Source: Paenibacillus sp. S150 (GTDB lineage Bacteria > Bacillota > Bacilli > Paenibacillales > Paenibacillaceae). From it: a stretch of DNA of 64,000 nucleotides. Of the stretch, positions 33,436 through 43,689 are shown piece after piece; positions within the stretch are counted from its first letter, which is position 1, and each line of letters begins with the position of its first letter. The translations under genes were made by a program, and so were the position numbers. Under the pieces are notes generated by a model. The model searched no databases, had not been told where the DNA came from, and saw nothing but the letters and a program-made list of their open reading frames with translations. The stretch spans positions 1 to 64,000 of the forward strand of contig NZ_JACBYI010000022.1 in the NCBI RefSeq assembly GCF_019352175.1, in the 5' to 3' direction.

Positions 33436-35688
33436 ATGAAAAAAACGTACGTTATAGTTCTTTTCTTAATGATTTTATTTCCTTTTTCAACACATTCTAC
33501 ACAGGCCGCTGATACAAAAAACGTATCGGTGTCCGTCCCAACTACAACTGGGTTGACCGGATCAGACAACAGTGCAAAGACCTTTTACTTAGACATGCCT
33601 AGTGGAGTAAGCAGCTCTATGATCAAATTGGGTACTCTTAAATATAAGGGGAATAACAGTGTGGTTGGGGCGATCATCGTTGAGAATGGCAAGATAAAAC
33701 TCACCCTCAAAGGGAACGAAAAAAATGAAACCTTATCTGTGAAAGGAGCTAACGGAGGATATTCAAGAAATTTTACTACTAAGCCCGGAAACTCTATTTG
33801 GCGCTATGCGGAAGGACGCCTATGGCAGATTAATGATTATATAGAAGAAAAGGGGATTAATGTTAGCTACAATGTAAGCGCAGAAGACATCGAAACACCA
33901 TCTATTGCGCCACCAAAGACAGTGGTAACCACCAAATCTAATCCTGCTGATCCAAGTACGGCCACATGGTATAAAAATGAATCGGAAACCATTTCGTATA
34001 TTAGTATTGTACAGTCGAGTATCAAGATTACTCTTCTAGCTCTTTTAGGAGATAAGGGGAGTACGAGCGTTAAAGATGGTAAATTCATCATAACTTACAC
34101 GATTCCATCCCAAAATTTTGAATTTGAACAAGTGCCAGATAGTTTTGAAAAAGGCCAATGGGTCACAGGCCGGTTGTATTACGTTACTCTACCCTATTAT
34201 TTCACAGCCACAGCCAAACTAACTTCCTACAGCTACGCCGGAACCGTTACCTTTGATTACGATCTGCCTACCGAACCTACTCTTACCGGCAGCGTGGCTG
34301 TGTTAAAACCAAATCCTAACCCGGCAAAATTTGAAGACAAGGATATTGCCGTGCAGCTCTCCTTGAAAGGGGAACTCGAGGGTTATATGAATTCCTCTAA
34401 CATCGAAGAATGGGTGTTTTATGCTAAGGAGAAAGAAGTGGAGAGTACGCTGCAGCAAAAGAAAAATTACAGCAAAGCACTGAGCAGCAATACGCAGTTT
34501 GACTTCACCATCCTCAAGGAGCGGATTAAAGATGACAGGTATCAGCAAAAGTATGCCTTGACTGTTACCGTGCGGTTTACGAAGCCGATTGTTACGAACA
34601 ACGGTACGATAACGTCTCTGCAGCAATCGTTTGATGCTATTGTGGAGATTTATAAGAACATTCCGACGATTATACTGCAACCAGATCCTACCGTTCCGCC
34701 ATCCAGCGGCAAACCTCCAGTGGCTGTGATCATGGCTCCTGCGGCCATAAAGGCCGGAGAGGAATTTATCGTTAGCGGCGGCGGTTCTTATGACCCGGAC
34801 GGAACCATTAAATCATACATTTGGGACGCACCGCGGGCGGTAGAGCCCTTGAAAGATGCATATACCACCACATGGTACGCATCGAACAGTATCGGCACCA
34901 ACGGAGTCAGCCTGCAAGTTGTAGACAATGACGGTATGTCCGACTCTACCGGAACATTTATCGAAGTGATTGAACCCAAGCCGGTCGCGGGGCTTAAGCT
35001 TACGGGCAGTACTAAACAAAATCGCAAAGTGACCTTGACCAGTACCAGTAAAAGTCCGGTGCACTATCCATTGGTGGATGCCAGGACCCAAATTACGATT
35101 TCAGCGGTTTCCGGAGGGACAAGCAGTGACATTAAATATTCCGGAACATTAAAAGGCATTACAACCAAGGACATGCTTTTTCGAAAGCCCGGTGTCTATA
35201 AGGCGACGATTTATGTTGAGAATACCGAAGGGTATTCGGATACCTCGTCCGTTACCTTTACCATTATTCCAGACGATCCGCCAACCGTCTTGTTCTCAAT
35301 GCAGCCGACTGCCTATCGGGATCCGCAAAATGGGAATAAGGCATCCATTTATATCGAAGACCTTTCGTTTACACCGGACATAGATCTGATTGCCCGCAGG
35401 CTTTGGCAGTATCGTTATGACTCCGATGGTGACGGGAGCTTTGACGATGAATCCTGGGTGACCTTCAGCGATGGCAATCTGGACCACCTCTATCTGGAAG
35501 TCAGTGAGGTTGGAAGATATGAAGTGCGCGCAACAGAAACCGAAGAGTTTGGTCAGCCTACAATCGGCGAATTTGTTTCGTCCGCAGACCGCAGATCCGC
35601 AGATTCGTACAGCAGCGCTGTGCAGCCTGTGTCTGAGCGAGTTGTAGAAGTGCTTAACCTGGGACCACAAGGCGATTGGACATGGTAA
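33436..35688 (+). CDS. Large exported protein with PKD-like domain
   Basis: 750 residues. A signal peptide (KKTYVIVLFLMILFPFSTHS, ending near AQAAD) opens a beta-rich exported protein. A PKD-type domain lies at about residues 430-515: PPVAVIMAPAAIKAGEEF, GGGSYDPDGTIKSYIWD, VVDNDGMSDS. Further Ig-like segments follow, including acidic DSDGDGSFDDE, a likely calcium-binding loop. No LPxTG or C-terminal membrane anchor is seen. Its last bases overlap the next gene's probable start. It is a likely surface protein or cargo of the Tad-like machine. Confidence 0.75.
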   Translation: MKKTYVIVLFLMILFPFSTHSTQAADTKNVSVSVPTTTGLTGSDNSAKTFYLDMPSGVSSSMIKLGTLKYKGNNSVVGAIIVENGKIKLTLKGNEKNETLSVKGANGGYSRNFTTKPGNSIWRYAEGRLWQINDYIEEKGINVSYNVSAEDIETPSIAPPKTVVTTKSNPADPSTATWYKNESETISYISIVQSSIKITLLALLGDKGSTSVKDGKFIITYTIPSQNFEFEQVPDSFEKGQWVTGRLYYVTLPYYFTATAKLTSYSYAGTVTFDYDLPTEPTLTGSVAVLKPNPNPAKFEDKDIAVQLSLKGELEGYMNSSNIEEWVFYAKEKEVESTLQQKKNYSKALSSNTQFDFTILKERIKDDRYQQKYALTVTVRFTKPIVTNNGTITSLQQSFDAIVEIYKNIPTIILQPDPTVPPSSGKPPVAVIMAPAAIKAGEEFIVSGGGSYDPDGTIKSYIWDAPRAVEPLKDAYTTTWYASNSIGTNGVSLQVVDNDGMSDSTGTFIEVIEPKPVAGLKLTGSTKQNRKVTLTSTSKSPVHYPLVDARTQITISAVSGGTSSDIKYSGTLKGITTKDMLFRKPGVYKATIYVENTEGYSDTSSVTFTIIPDDPPTVLFSMQPTAYRDPQNGNKASIYIEDLSFTPDIDLIARRLWQYRYDSDGDGSFDDESWVTFSDGNLDHLYLEVSEVGRYEVRATETEEFGQPTIGEFVSSADRRSADSYSSAVQPVSERVVEVLNLGPQGDWTW

Positions 35689-38600
35689 GGAGAGGAACGG
35701 GAAGGCTTGTGAAGATTACACGTTTAGGTCTGCAAGTGCTGTTGTGTTTGGCTCTATTCCTGACTCTGGAATTAAACATTTTCAAAGTCCATGAAGTCGA
35801 TGCACTGGATACTAATGTCGTGGAGTTTATGGATATTGAGGTTCCTGCGTTAGATGGCTGGGGTGGATTTGATGAAAATGACGGTACATGGTGGATGGCA
35901 GCTCCATACATGGCACTAAGTGATTTTAGTCTTCATGTCAAAAGGGAGGCTTATACCATTACAAAAATCCGCTACAACAAAGTGACTCAAATGATGAGTT
36001 ACGAGATTAGTCCCAATGCCCCGCAATATGACATTACAGTTACCCGAAGTTTCGCACGTCTGGAAGCCAGTTCTTTAAAACAAGGCAGCCACTGGGTGGA
36101 ATATGATATTCGGTATCAGCACGCCCCTCATTTTTACGGCCCAAATCCTTACGGGGAAGAGCAGCGTGATCAATTGAGCTACTACGGAGATATGTTTTAC
36201 GTGGATTACTATCATCCCGGCCAGACCGGCGGTGTGGTACCTGTAGATGGCCCGAATTTCTACTATGGGCAGTATAATGGCGCTTCCAACATCACATCCG
36301 GATCATTTTATGTAGGTCAAACTTCACCCACTGATTATTTTGGCATTACAGGTATTCCTAAGTATCTGGAATTTAACGATGAAATTAGTGGGATGATGGG
36401 CGTAAACTTGAGCATGCAGAAAAAATTCTTTTTAAGTGACTATCACAAATGGGCCCTCATTCAGAACTCGGCACCTACGCTCTCTTTAATTTCACCAAAC
36501 AATGCTACCATTCAAAATGAAGAAGGATACAACATTCTGAATGTTGAAGGATATGCCCAGGACCCCGATAACGACGACCTGAATATTGTTGTTGAAGTAC
36601 CCAATGTCTATTACCGCAAAGAAAAAGTAAGTAATACCTTAACACCGCATTATTTCTCCATCCCTATTGATGCGATAGCAGATTCACTTTCTCCCGGAAC
36701 CTATCCGGTTAAAGTCTCGGTTGTGGATCCGTATAACAAAAAGGCTGAGGGCAGCTTAACCTTTAACGTTGTCGTACGGTTAAAAAACAAATCGTTTGTG
36801 CTGGTCGACGATCCCGTACATTTGGATAATACATATACGGACTTTGAAAATGACCCGCAGTACGCCAAACGTTACCGCTATGAGCACGATCCTTACTTTT
36901 TTGATAACTCGATGGGGATTATTTCGGACAGTGGGCTTTGGCGTTCAGCACTTTATACGTCATTCCCATACAGCGGTTTGTACAGTGTCTATTTTCAGCT
37001 CAAGGATAACCCGAAGAACGACAATCGCTTTGACAAATACCGGATTTGGGGGCCAGACAATATTTCCTCCATGGTCTTCAATGTACACCGTAAACCTATT
37101 GCCCTATTTACGGCGAAGCTCGTTAACGGCAGCTTGCAGCTAAGCGACAGCTCTTATGATTTAGACCACACCACAAGTCCGACCAAAGGGATTTCTGCCT
37201 GGCAATGGCAATACAAAAAAACTGGGTCTGAAGTATGGACAGAAGGGGTGCCGCCTGCACAGCTGCCGACAAGTGACCAGTATGATATCCGATTACGTGT
37301 CAGAGACGTAGATGGCGAAAATAAAATAGGGGTATGGTCCGATTGGTGCCTGCGTATCGCAGGCAGTGCCATCAATCTTCCGCCAGTCGCCATGTTTACC
37401 GTGGATCCGAGCATCGTATCCTATCGAAAAGCGACGACAATTACAGATCAATCCTTTGATCCGGACAATGATTCCTTGGATATTTACAGTTGGGCCCTCG
37501 TTAAGAACGGATCGCAGCAAGTGTGGTCTTCTTACGGCGGGGCTGTTATCCCCCCGAATATAGCGGCCTATGGCGAAGGCAGTTATGTGATTACGCTGCA
37601 GGTGCATGATAACCGTGGGCTGTGGTCAACGCCTTACAGTCAGACGGTTCAGGTGATTAATCATCCGCCGGCAGCCTCCTTCAACATGCCAAGCGAAGTG
37701 TACCGGGACACAGTAATCACCATGGACAACCAGACGCCTGATCCGGACGAAGATGGCGACAGCCTATCGTATGCCTGGAATGCGCAACTCGACGGGGGCG
37801 CTTATTATTACAGCGGAAGCAACCGGTACCCGGTCATGAAGGTCACCGATCTGATCCAGCGCAGTGGAATAACCCCAAAGGCAGCGGTATCCGCTGGCTG
37901 GGAAATGCGCCTGAACGCATCCGATGGCGTATTGAGCTCTAATGCGATGCATACTTTTACGGTACTTAATCATATTCCTGCCGCTGCGATTAACGGTCCA
38001 TCCGAGGCCGCCCGGTATAACACCGTTTCGTACAACTCTGCGGATGCTGACGAAGATCCTTCCGATGTATCCAGCCTGCGTTACTACTGGAGGGTAACGG
38101 ACAGCGAAGGATTAATTCACTTTTACAATACGCAAAATATCCGGATGAACTTTAATGAAGTTGGAGTGTATACACTTGAGCATTGGGCAGTGGACCAGAT
38201 TGACGCAAAATCAAATGTTGCAGTAATGAAAGTCAACGTGACCCCAAACCTGGCGCCTTCCTTAACGCTTACCACACCTGCAGGCACGCCAGGCGATCCT
38301 TCTGTGCTGGATGCCGAACTTCAGGGAGATCCGCTCATTCAGTGGACCTATTCCGATCCAGACAGCGATCCACAGGAAAAATACCGGTTGGAGTTTTTTA
38401 GTACCAGCGGAGTATTGGTCAACACTGTCGAAAACCCGGACTCTACCGGCCTGCTCCGGCAGTATCAGGTGCCGAACAGAACCTTTGAAAGGTTCGAAAT
38501 TTTTACTCTTTATGGCAGAGCCTATTCCACAAATTCCTGGTCGGACGTCTCGAACGAAAAAGCGTTCATCATCGACAACCCGCCTCAGCCGGGCTTTACC

Positions 38601-39593
38601 CTGATTACGGATACCGGAAGGAATGCAGCGCAAGTGCCGATTTACCGGACGGATATACTGCAGATTAAAAGCACTGCTACAGATGCGGATATACCGAAAG
38701 GTGACGGCATCGCCCATCAATATTTCTTGAAGCCTTCAAGCGGGGCGGAGAGCCTGGCCGGCACACGGAGCACGTTCACCAAGCAGTTCAGTACGAACGG
38801 AGCCTTTACTCTGAGACAAGTGGTTACGGATTCGCTGGGTCTGTACAGGGAGCTGTCCCAAACAATCACGGTTGTGAATCGTATTCCTACGGTTAACCTC
38901 ACGTATCCGGCCAGCACCAGCCAGGCTGTCCCAACGATCGCCAGTACGCTGACTCCGGTCATCAAATGGGAGTATCAGGACGAAGACGGAGATCTGCAGC
39001 AGCGGTACAAAGTGCGGATCATCAACCTGACAACCGGAGCAGCCGCGGTCCAATCGGGTGAACAGGCTTCCAGCGCCAAGCAGTGGCAGATCCCGGCCGG
39101 TATGCTGGCAGAAAATCAAAAGTATGCGGTGGAAGTTGAAGTGTTCGACGGGTTTAGCTGGAGCGCCCTATCTCCGCGTAAATATTTCATGGTCAACCTG
39201 CTTACGGTGAAGGGTGGGGTTCAGCATACGGCAGAGTGGAATGCAAACCGCCAAGCGTACAATTTGAATAAAAGCGGGAATGCGGAGACCCCGCGCGGCT
39301 ATAGCGTGTTTTGGGCGGGAGAAGGCTTTGTGCTGCAAGCGGATGCTACAGGGCTGCCGGATACGGTTGAAGCAGTGATGACGGGAGGGTATGCCACACA
39401 GCTTAGCCCCAAAGACAGCAGCAAAACGCTTTGGACCGGTGAATTGTATAATACAGCCTTTGAAAAGCTGCCGGAAGGTCCGCTTACCTTTACTTTTACT
39501 GCGAAGAATGAATACAACACCAAAATAGATAGGGTAACAGTCACTATTCTGGGAGATTGGACAGAGTATTTTCAGAGCCACCGGGTAAAATAA
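35682..39593 (+). CDS. Giant exported protein with multiple PKD/Ig-like domains
   Basis: About 1303 residues. The N-terminus MVRRGTGRLVKITRLGLQVL plus a hydrophobic stretch is a signal peptide. A roughly 260-residue unique N-terminal domain is followed by a string of PKD/cadherin-like modules (repeated NxPP or NHxPxA junctions and xDPDxDxLxxxW patterns, for example near residues 280, 570, 660 and 765), then fibronectin-like segments. No cell-wall sorting signal is visible at the C-terminus. ATG 35682 overlaps the previous gene by seven bases; GTG 35709 is an alternative start. A probable adhesin or fibre protein. Confidence 0.75.
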   Translation: MVRRGTGRLVKITRLGLQVLLCLALFLTLELNIFKVHEVDALDTNVVEFMDIEVPALDGWGGFDENDGTWWMAAPYMALSDFSLHVKREAYTITKIRYNKVTQMMSYEISPNAPQYDITVTRSFARLEASSLKQGSHWVEYDIRYQHAPHFYGPNPYGEEQRDQLSYYGDMFYVDYYHPGQTGGVVPVDGPNFYYGQYNGASNITSGSFYVGQTSPTDYFGITGIPKYLEFNDEISGMMGVNLSMQKKFFLSDYHKWALIQNSAPTLSLISPNNATIQNEEGYNILNVEGYAQDPDNDDLNIVVEVPNVYYRKEKVSNTLTPHYFSIPIDAIADSLSPGTYPVKVSVVDPYNKKAEGSLTFNVVVRLKNKSFVLVDDPVHLDNTYTDFENDPQYAKRYRYEHDPYFFDNSMGIISDSGLWRSALYTSFPYSGLYSVYFQLKDNPKNDNRFDKYRIWGPDNISSMVFNVHRKPIALFTAKLVNGSLQLSDSSYDLDHTTSPTKGISAWQWQYKKTGSEVWTEGVPPAQLPTSDQYDIRLRVRDVDGENKIGVWSDWCLRIAGSAINLPPVAMFTVDPSIVSYRKATTITDQSFDPDNDSLDIYSWALVKNGSQQVWSSYGGAVIPPNIAAYGEGSYVITLQVHDNRGLWSTPYSQTVQVINHPPAASFNMPSEVYRDTVITMDNQTPDPDEDGDSLSYAWNAQLDGGAYYYSGSNRYPVMKVTDLIQRSGITPKAAVSAGWEMRLNASDGVLSSNAMHTFTVLNHIPAAAINGPSEAARYNTVSYNSADADEDPSDVSSLRYYWRVTDSEGLIHFYNTQNIRMNFNEVGVYTLEHWAVDQIDAKSNVAVMKVNVTPNLAPSLTLTTPAGTPGDPSVLDAELQGDPLIQWTYSDPDSDPQEKYRLEFFSTSGVLVNTVENPDSTGLLRQYQVPNRTFERFEIFTLYGRAYSTNSWSDVSNEKAFIIDNPPQPGFTLITDTGRNAAQVPIYRTDILQIKSTATDADIPKGDGIAHQYFLKPSSGAESLAGTRSTFTKQFSTNGAFTLRQVVTDSLGLYRELSQTITVVNRIPTVNLTYPASTSQAVPTIASTLTPVIKWEYQDEDGDLQQRYKVRIINLTTGAAAVQSGEQASSAKQWQIPAGMLAENQKYAVEVEVFDGFSWSALSPRKYFMVNLLTVKGGVQHTAEWNANRQAYNLNKSGNAETPRGYSVFWAGEGFVLQADATGLPDTVEAVMTGGYATQLSPKDSSKTLWTGELYNTAFEKLPEGPLTFTFTAKNEYNTKIDRVTVTILGDWTEYFQSHRVK

Positions 39594-39701
39594 AGCAACT
39601 GCGTGACAGGTAGCTGACAGTATGAAATTGTGGTGCTAGAGGGAGGTGCGTACAGTATCTGGAGCGCCGGATAACTGTAGTATCGGGCGGAGGCCGGTCT
39701 G

Positions 39702-40346
39702 TCAGACGACACCTTCCACCCGGTCTTCCTTTAACCGCATCATTTGTGCTGCAACGGCTGCCGGGACAGGTGAGCCGGGAGTATGCACACAGGAGGCCTG
39801 AACCAGCTGCCCGTGAGTTCTGCGCATATAGCAGGACAGCTTGCCGCTGAAGATTTTATGGGCGCACAGAGATGCGGCGAAATCTTCCGGGGTTACGAAG
39901 CAGGAGGGCTTGGCTACCGGATGAACGGCAGACTCCTCGAATACTGAAGCGACAAAATGGGAGCAGAAGTAAGCGTCCTCCCGGTTGATTTTCACATTCA
40001 GCAGCACACCGATCAAGCCCAGCAGATGATATTTGTAGCGCTCCTGATGGTCCATCATGCCCTTTACGTGGTTGTACATCGTCTCGTATTCCGTCTTGCT
40101 TACTCTAAGCTGATAGATTGCGCAGTCCGCACTGCTGTAAAAAGGATGGACAAAGTTCTCGCGGATCAGCCCTGCAACAAAGGGATTATATGCTTTTTTC
40201 CGTCCGAAGCTGTAGACCTCGCGCAGTTCACTGTCAAAGGCGATCGAAGCGTGATTGAGCTCGGCTTTGGTAAACCATTTAATGATTCCGCTAAAAGCAG
40301 TTCCGGTTCCGGTAAGCACAACGTAGATATTTTGATTTGCTGTCAT
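39702..40346 (-). CDS. YiiX/NlpC-P60-like papain-fold hydrolase
   Basis: 214 residues. The catalytic pattern of permuted papain-fold (YiiX/YebB-like) proteins is visible: LNHASIAFDSELREVYSFGR with the His, and DAYFCSHFVASVFEES with Cys-Ser-His context. No signal peptide is evident. The start is ATG at 40346 (MTANQN) with AAAGGGA ahead; the frame is open to 40400. Such enzymes act on amide bonds in cell-wall peptides or lipids; the substrate here is unknown. Confidence 0.7.
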   Translation of the reverse strand: MTANQNIYVVLTGTGTAFSGIIKWFTKAELNHASIAFDSELREVYSFGRKKAYNPFVAGLIRENFVHPFYSSADCAIYQLRVSKTEYETMYNHVKGMMDHQERYKYHLLGLIGVLLNVKINREDAYFCSHFVASVFEESAVHPVAKPSCFVTPEDFAASLCAHKIFSGKLSCYMRRTHGQLVQASCVHTPGSPVPAAVAAQMMRLKEDRVEGVV

Positions 40347-40812
40347 CTTCGAAATCCCTTTCTTATGGAAATATTGGATGAACCGGTAAAAACCGCTCAC
40401 TTAAGTAAATCCATCTTACTGTATAATCCAGCGTTGTAAAACGAACTTTAGTCTAACCCGGATACTGGACCAAAGGCTGAGGCGGAAACTGGTCTTATGC
40501 ACGTTGCAGCGGAAGGAGACAGGACTTTTTATTGAGATCATTCAAAGTAGAACGTTTTCAAAAAGCCGGCGTAAATTACGCTAATCAACAGCCGGCGATT
40601 GTTGTTTTTTTGCAAATAATTATGAGTATGCCTGCAGGATATATCCATCATACTCTATTTATGCTGGAGCAGCCCTTCTTTTCATAGGAATAGGCTGTTT
40701 TATTACTGCTGCCACAAGGGATGGGCATACCCGGCCGCTGGGAAAATAATGAATAGATCAGGCTGAAGCCGCGAAATATAAGCTGTTGGGAATATGGAGT
40801 TTGCAAAAACAA
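40347..40812. other. Gene-free region between the YiiX-like gene and tkt
   Basis: No convincing gene. Contains the start region of the minus-strand gene and a pair of GCCGGC palindromes (about 40565-40598) with a T-run following, possibly a weak terminator. Nothing else seen. Confidence 0.5.
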
Positions 40813-40842
40813 TTGGAAATGCTTCCACATTAGTGATACAAT
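40813..40842 (+). promoter_or_regulatory. Promoter of tkt
   Basis: TTGGAA (40813-40818), 18 bases, TACAAT (40837-40842). The -35 lies in the inverted repeat TGGAA-ATGC-TTCCA (40814-40827), a possible operator. Confidence 0.6.
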
Positions 40843-40885
40843 AATAGTCAAAATGACATTCTTGATTTAGAGGAGGATTATTTTC

Positions 40886-42934
40886 ATGACTGAACAGGCA
40901 AAGGAACAAGCAATCCATAAAGAAGAAAACTCCACTGTGGACAACCTGGCCATTACTACAATCCGCACCCTTGCTATCGATGCGATTGAAAAAGCAAATT
41001 CCGGACATCCGGGAATGCCGATGGGTTCAGCTCCAATGGGGTATCAGCTGTTTGCGAAGACTATGAATCATAATCCGGAGCACCCGACTTGGGTCAACCG
41101 TGACCGTTTTGTATTGTCCGCCGGACACGGCTCCATGCTGCTGTACAGTCTGCTGCACCTTAGCGGCTATGATCTGCCGTTGGAAGAATTGAAGCAATTC
41201 CGCCAATGGGGCAGCCTGACACCGGGCCATCCGGAGTTTGGCCACACTGCCGGTGTAGATGCGACTACAGGCCCTCTTGGGCAAGGGATTGGTATGGCAG
41301 TGGGGATGGCAATGGCTGAAGCTCAGCTCGGCGCTACCTATAATAAAGGCGAACACAATGTAATTGACCACTATACGTACGCAATCTGCGGCGACGGCGA
41401 TTTGATGGAGGGGATTTCTTCCGAGTCCGCTTCGCTCGCCGGTCATTTGAAGCTTGGCAAACTGATCGTGATGTACGATTCCAATGATATTTCCCTGGAC
41501 GGCAAGCTGAATCTGGCATTCTCCGAGAATGTAGCACAACGTTTTGAAGCTTATGGCTGGCAGGTTCTCCGTGTGGAAGACGGCAATGACCTTCCTGCAC
41601 TGGGCCGGGCTATTGCCGAAGCGCAAGGCGACAACAGCAAACCGACGCTGATTGAAGTGAAGACCGTCATCGGCTATGGCAGCCCGAATAAGCAAGGCAA
41701 AGGCGGCCACGGCGGTACTCACGGTTCCCCGCTGGGAGCAGACGAAGCGAAGCTGACCAAGGATTTTTACAAATGGGTATACGAAGAAGACTTTTTTGTG
41801 CCTGACGAAGTCCGCGCCCGGTTTGCCGAAGTGAAGGAAAAAGGCATTGCGGCCAACAAAGCATGGGACGAGAAATTTTCCGCTTACAAAAAAGCTTATC
41901 CGGAGCTTGCGGCGCAGCTCGAAACTGCACTGAACGGCGAGCTTCCCGCAGGCTGGGATGCCAATCTTCCCTTCTACAAAGCCGAGGACAAAGCGGTTTC
42001 CACCCGTGTTGCTTCAGGCAACGCCTTGAACGGACTTACTGCCAGCCTCCCGCAATTGGTCGGCGGTTCTGCCGATCTGGAAAGCTCGACAATGACTCAC
42101 CTGAAGGGTCTGGCCCAGTTCACCCCGGAATCCTACGATGGCCGCAATATTTATTTCGGTGTCCGCGAGTTCGGTATGGCTGCAGCGATGAACGGGATTG
42201 CCCTTCACAGCGGTCTCAAAGTATTCGGCGGAACCTTCTTCGTATTCACCGACTATCTGCGTCCGGCAGTCCGCTTGGCTTCGATCATGAAGCTTCCGGT
42301 AACCTATGTGCTTACGCATGACAGTATTGCTGTCGGTGAAGACGGTCCGACTCATGAACCGGTTGAGCAGCTGGCTTCCTTGCGCATCATTCCAGGCCTT
42401 ACGGTTATCCGTCCGGCTGACGGCAACGAAACTTCCGCAGCCTGGGCCTACGCGATGGAAAATACAGCCAATCCGGTAGCGCTGGTGCTTACCCGCCAAA
42501 ACCTGCCGATTCTGCCGGGAACCGTTGAGGGTGTCCGCGATAACATCAAGCGCGGCGGCTATGTAATTTCCGATTCCAAGAACGGCGCACCGCAAGCACA
42601 GATTATTGCTACAGGCTCCGAGGTTCAACTGGCAGTAAAAGCACAGGCTGCTCTTGCAGAAGAAGGCATCGATGTCCGTGTTATCAGCTTGCCGAGCTGG
42701 GATCTGTTCGAGAAGCAGGACAAGGCTTACCGTGATTCCGTTATCCTGCCTGAAGTCAAAGCGCGTCTGGCTGTCGAAATGGCGCAAACCTTCGGCTGGG
42801 AGCGTTACACAGGCGATCAGGGCGACATCCTTGGCATTACAACGTTCGGTGCTTCCGCACCTGGCGATACTGTAATCAAAGAATATGGCTTTACGGTTGA
42901 AAATGTAGTCAGCCGCGTCAAAGCCCTGCTATAA
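40886..42934 (+). CDS. tkt: Transketolase
   Basis: 682 residues, full family length. It transfers two-carbon units between sugar phosphates in the pentose phosphate pathway using thiamine diphosphate. Visible are the N-terminal KANSGHPGMPMGSAPMGY, the TPP/Mg motif CGDGDLMEGISSE near residue 167 ending in the MYDSND asparagine, the pyrimidine domain with FGVREFGMAAAMNGIALH, and HDSIAVGEDGPTHEPVEQL. ATG 40886 follows AGAGGAGGA. It is followed closely by ppnP. Confidence 0.97.
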   Translation: MTEQAKEQAIHKEENSTVDNLAITTIRTLAIDAIEKANSGHPGMPMGSAPMGYQLFAKTMNHNPEHPTWVNRDRFVLSAGHGSMLLYSLLHLSGYDLPLEELKQFRQWGSLTPGHPEFGHTAGVDATTGPLGQGIGMAVGMAMAEAQLGATYNKGEHNVIDHYTYAICGDGDLMEGISSESASLAGHLKLGKLIVMYDSNDISLDGKLNLAFSENVAQRFEAYGWQVLRVEDGNDLPALGRAIAEAQGDNSKPTLIEVKTVIGYGSPNKQGKGGHGGTHGSPLGADEAKLTKDFYKWVYEEDFFVPDEVRARFAEVKEKGIAANKAWDEKFSAYKKAYPELAAQLETALNGELPAGWDANLPFYKAEDKAVSTRVASGNALNGLTASLPQLVGGSADLESSTMTHLKGLAQFTPESYDGRNIYFGVREFGMAAAMNGIALHSGLKVFGGTFFVFTDYLRPAVRLASIMKLPVTYVLTHDSIAVGEDGPTHEPVEQLASLRIIPGLTVIRPADGNETSAAWAYAMENTANPVALVLTRQNLPILPGTVEGVRDNIKRGGYVISDSKNGAPQAQIIATGSEVQLAVKAQAALAEEGIDVRVISLPSWDLFEKQDKAYRDSVILPEVKARLAVEMAQTFGWERYTGDQGDILGITTFGASAPGDTVIKEYGFTVENVVSRVKALL

Positions 42935-42968
42935 TAGACGGATTAAGAACAAAGGGGAGAATTAGCAC

Positions 42969-43286
42969 ATGAGTCAGTTCACCAACGCGACAATTCAAAA
43001 AGCAGCCAACATTTATTACGATGGTAAAGTTACCAGCCGTACAGTTACATTGCAGGACGGCACCAAGGTAACACTCGGCATCATGCTGCCCGGAGTGTAT
43101 GAATTCGGCACGGAGGGTCCCGAGACTATGGAAATTCTATCCGGTGATCTGAAAGTGCTGCTTCCCGGTACAGACGTATGGAAGGAAATCAAGGGAACCG
43201 ACACCTTCCATGTTCCCGGCAACTCCAAATTTGCATTGGAAGTCTTCGCATTAACTGATTATTGCTGTTCTTACCCGGTGTTGTAA
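42969..43286 (+). CDS. ppnP: Pyrimidine/purine nucleoside phosphorylase (DUF1255)
   Basis: 105 residues, a small cupin. The sequence, with NIYYDGKVTSRTVTLQDGTK, GVYEFGTEGPETMEILSGDL and FHVPGNSKFALEVFALTDYCCSY, is typical of the PpnP (YaiE) family, which phosphorolyses several nucleosides to free base and ribose 1-phosphate. ATG 42969 follows AAAGGGGAG. It lies 34 bases after tkt and ends in a terminator, so the two form an operon; ribose phosphate from PpnP feeds the pentose phosphate pathway where transketolase works. Confidence 0.93.
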   Translation: MSQFTNATIQKAANIYYDGKVTSRTVTLQDGTKVTLGIMLPGVYEFGTEGPETMEILSGDLKVLLPGTDVWKEIKGTDTFHVPGNSKFALEVFALTDYCCSYPVL

Positions 43287-43305
43287 TTCATCAGCTTCAG
43301 CAGAG

Positions 43306-43333
43306 GTCCCGCATTTATGCGGGGCTTTTTTTA
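43306..43333 (+). terminator. Terminator of tkt-ppnP
   Basis: TCCCGCA, loop TTTA, TGCGGGG, then seven T. Confidence 0.92.
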
Positions 43334-43689
43334 AAAGAGAATTTATATGCTTTGCACATTAAATTATCCTTCTATTTCTCGCTGAAACGCCCCGTTCATA
43401 ATAAGGACGGCGTAGCCGTTTCTGCATGTCGTTAGGAAATTATGCTTCTCGTCAATTGTGGATAATGAAGTGGAATGGAGTAAAGTGGAATTCGTAAGAA
43501 TTAGTACACTTACACGGACGGAAAAGTCTAAAGGAATCGTGGGAATAAGCTGGCTCCATCTAAATTCAACCAGTAATCGTATTCCAATCAGGAAACCGGG
43601 CTTTAGCAGCGGGATCGGAAGAACCCTCTGAACCCGCAGCGGACTTCATTCACATCGTCAACCGCTGATTTTGGTGTTGAGCCAAAAAG
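43334..43689. other. Gene-free region before dispersed repeat copy A
   Basis: No open frame of note. It contains a palindromic GAAACG...GGACGGCGTAGCCGTTTC segment near 43383-43422, also found near the other repeat copies. Nothing else recognised. Confidence 0.5.

Noticed and set aside
40559..40615. Riboswitch between the YiiX-like gene and tkt
   Set aside because: Only two short GCCGGC palindromes with a T-run are seen; no known riboswitch core is recognisable.
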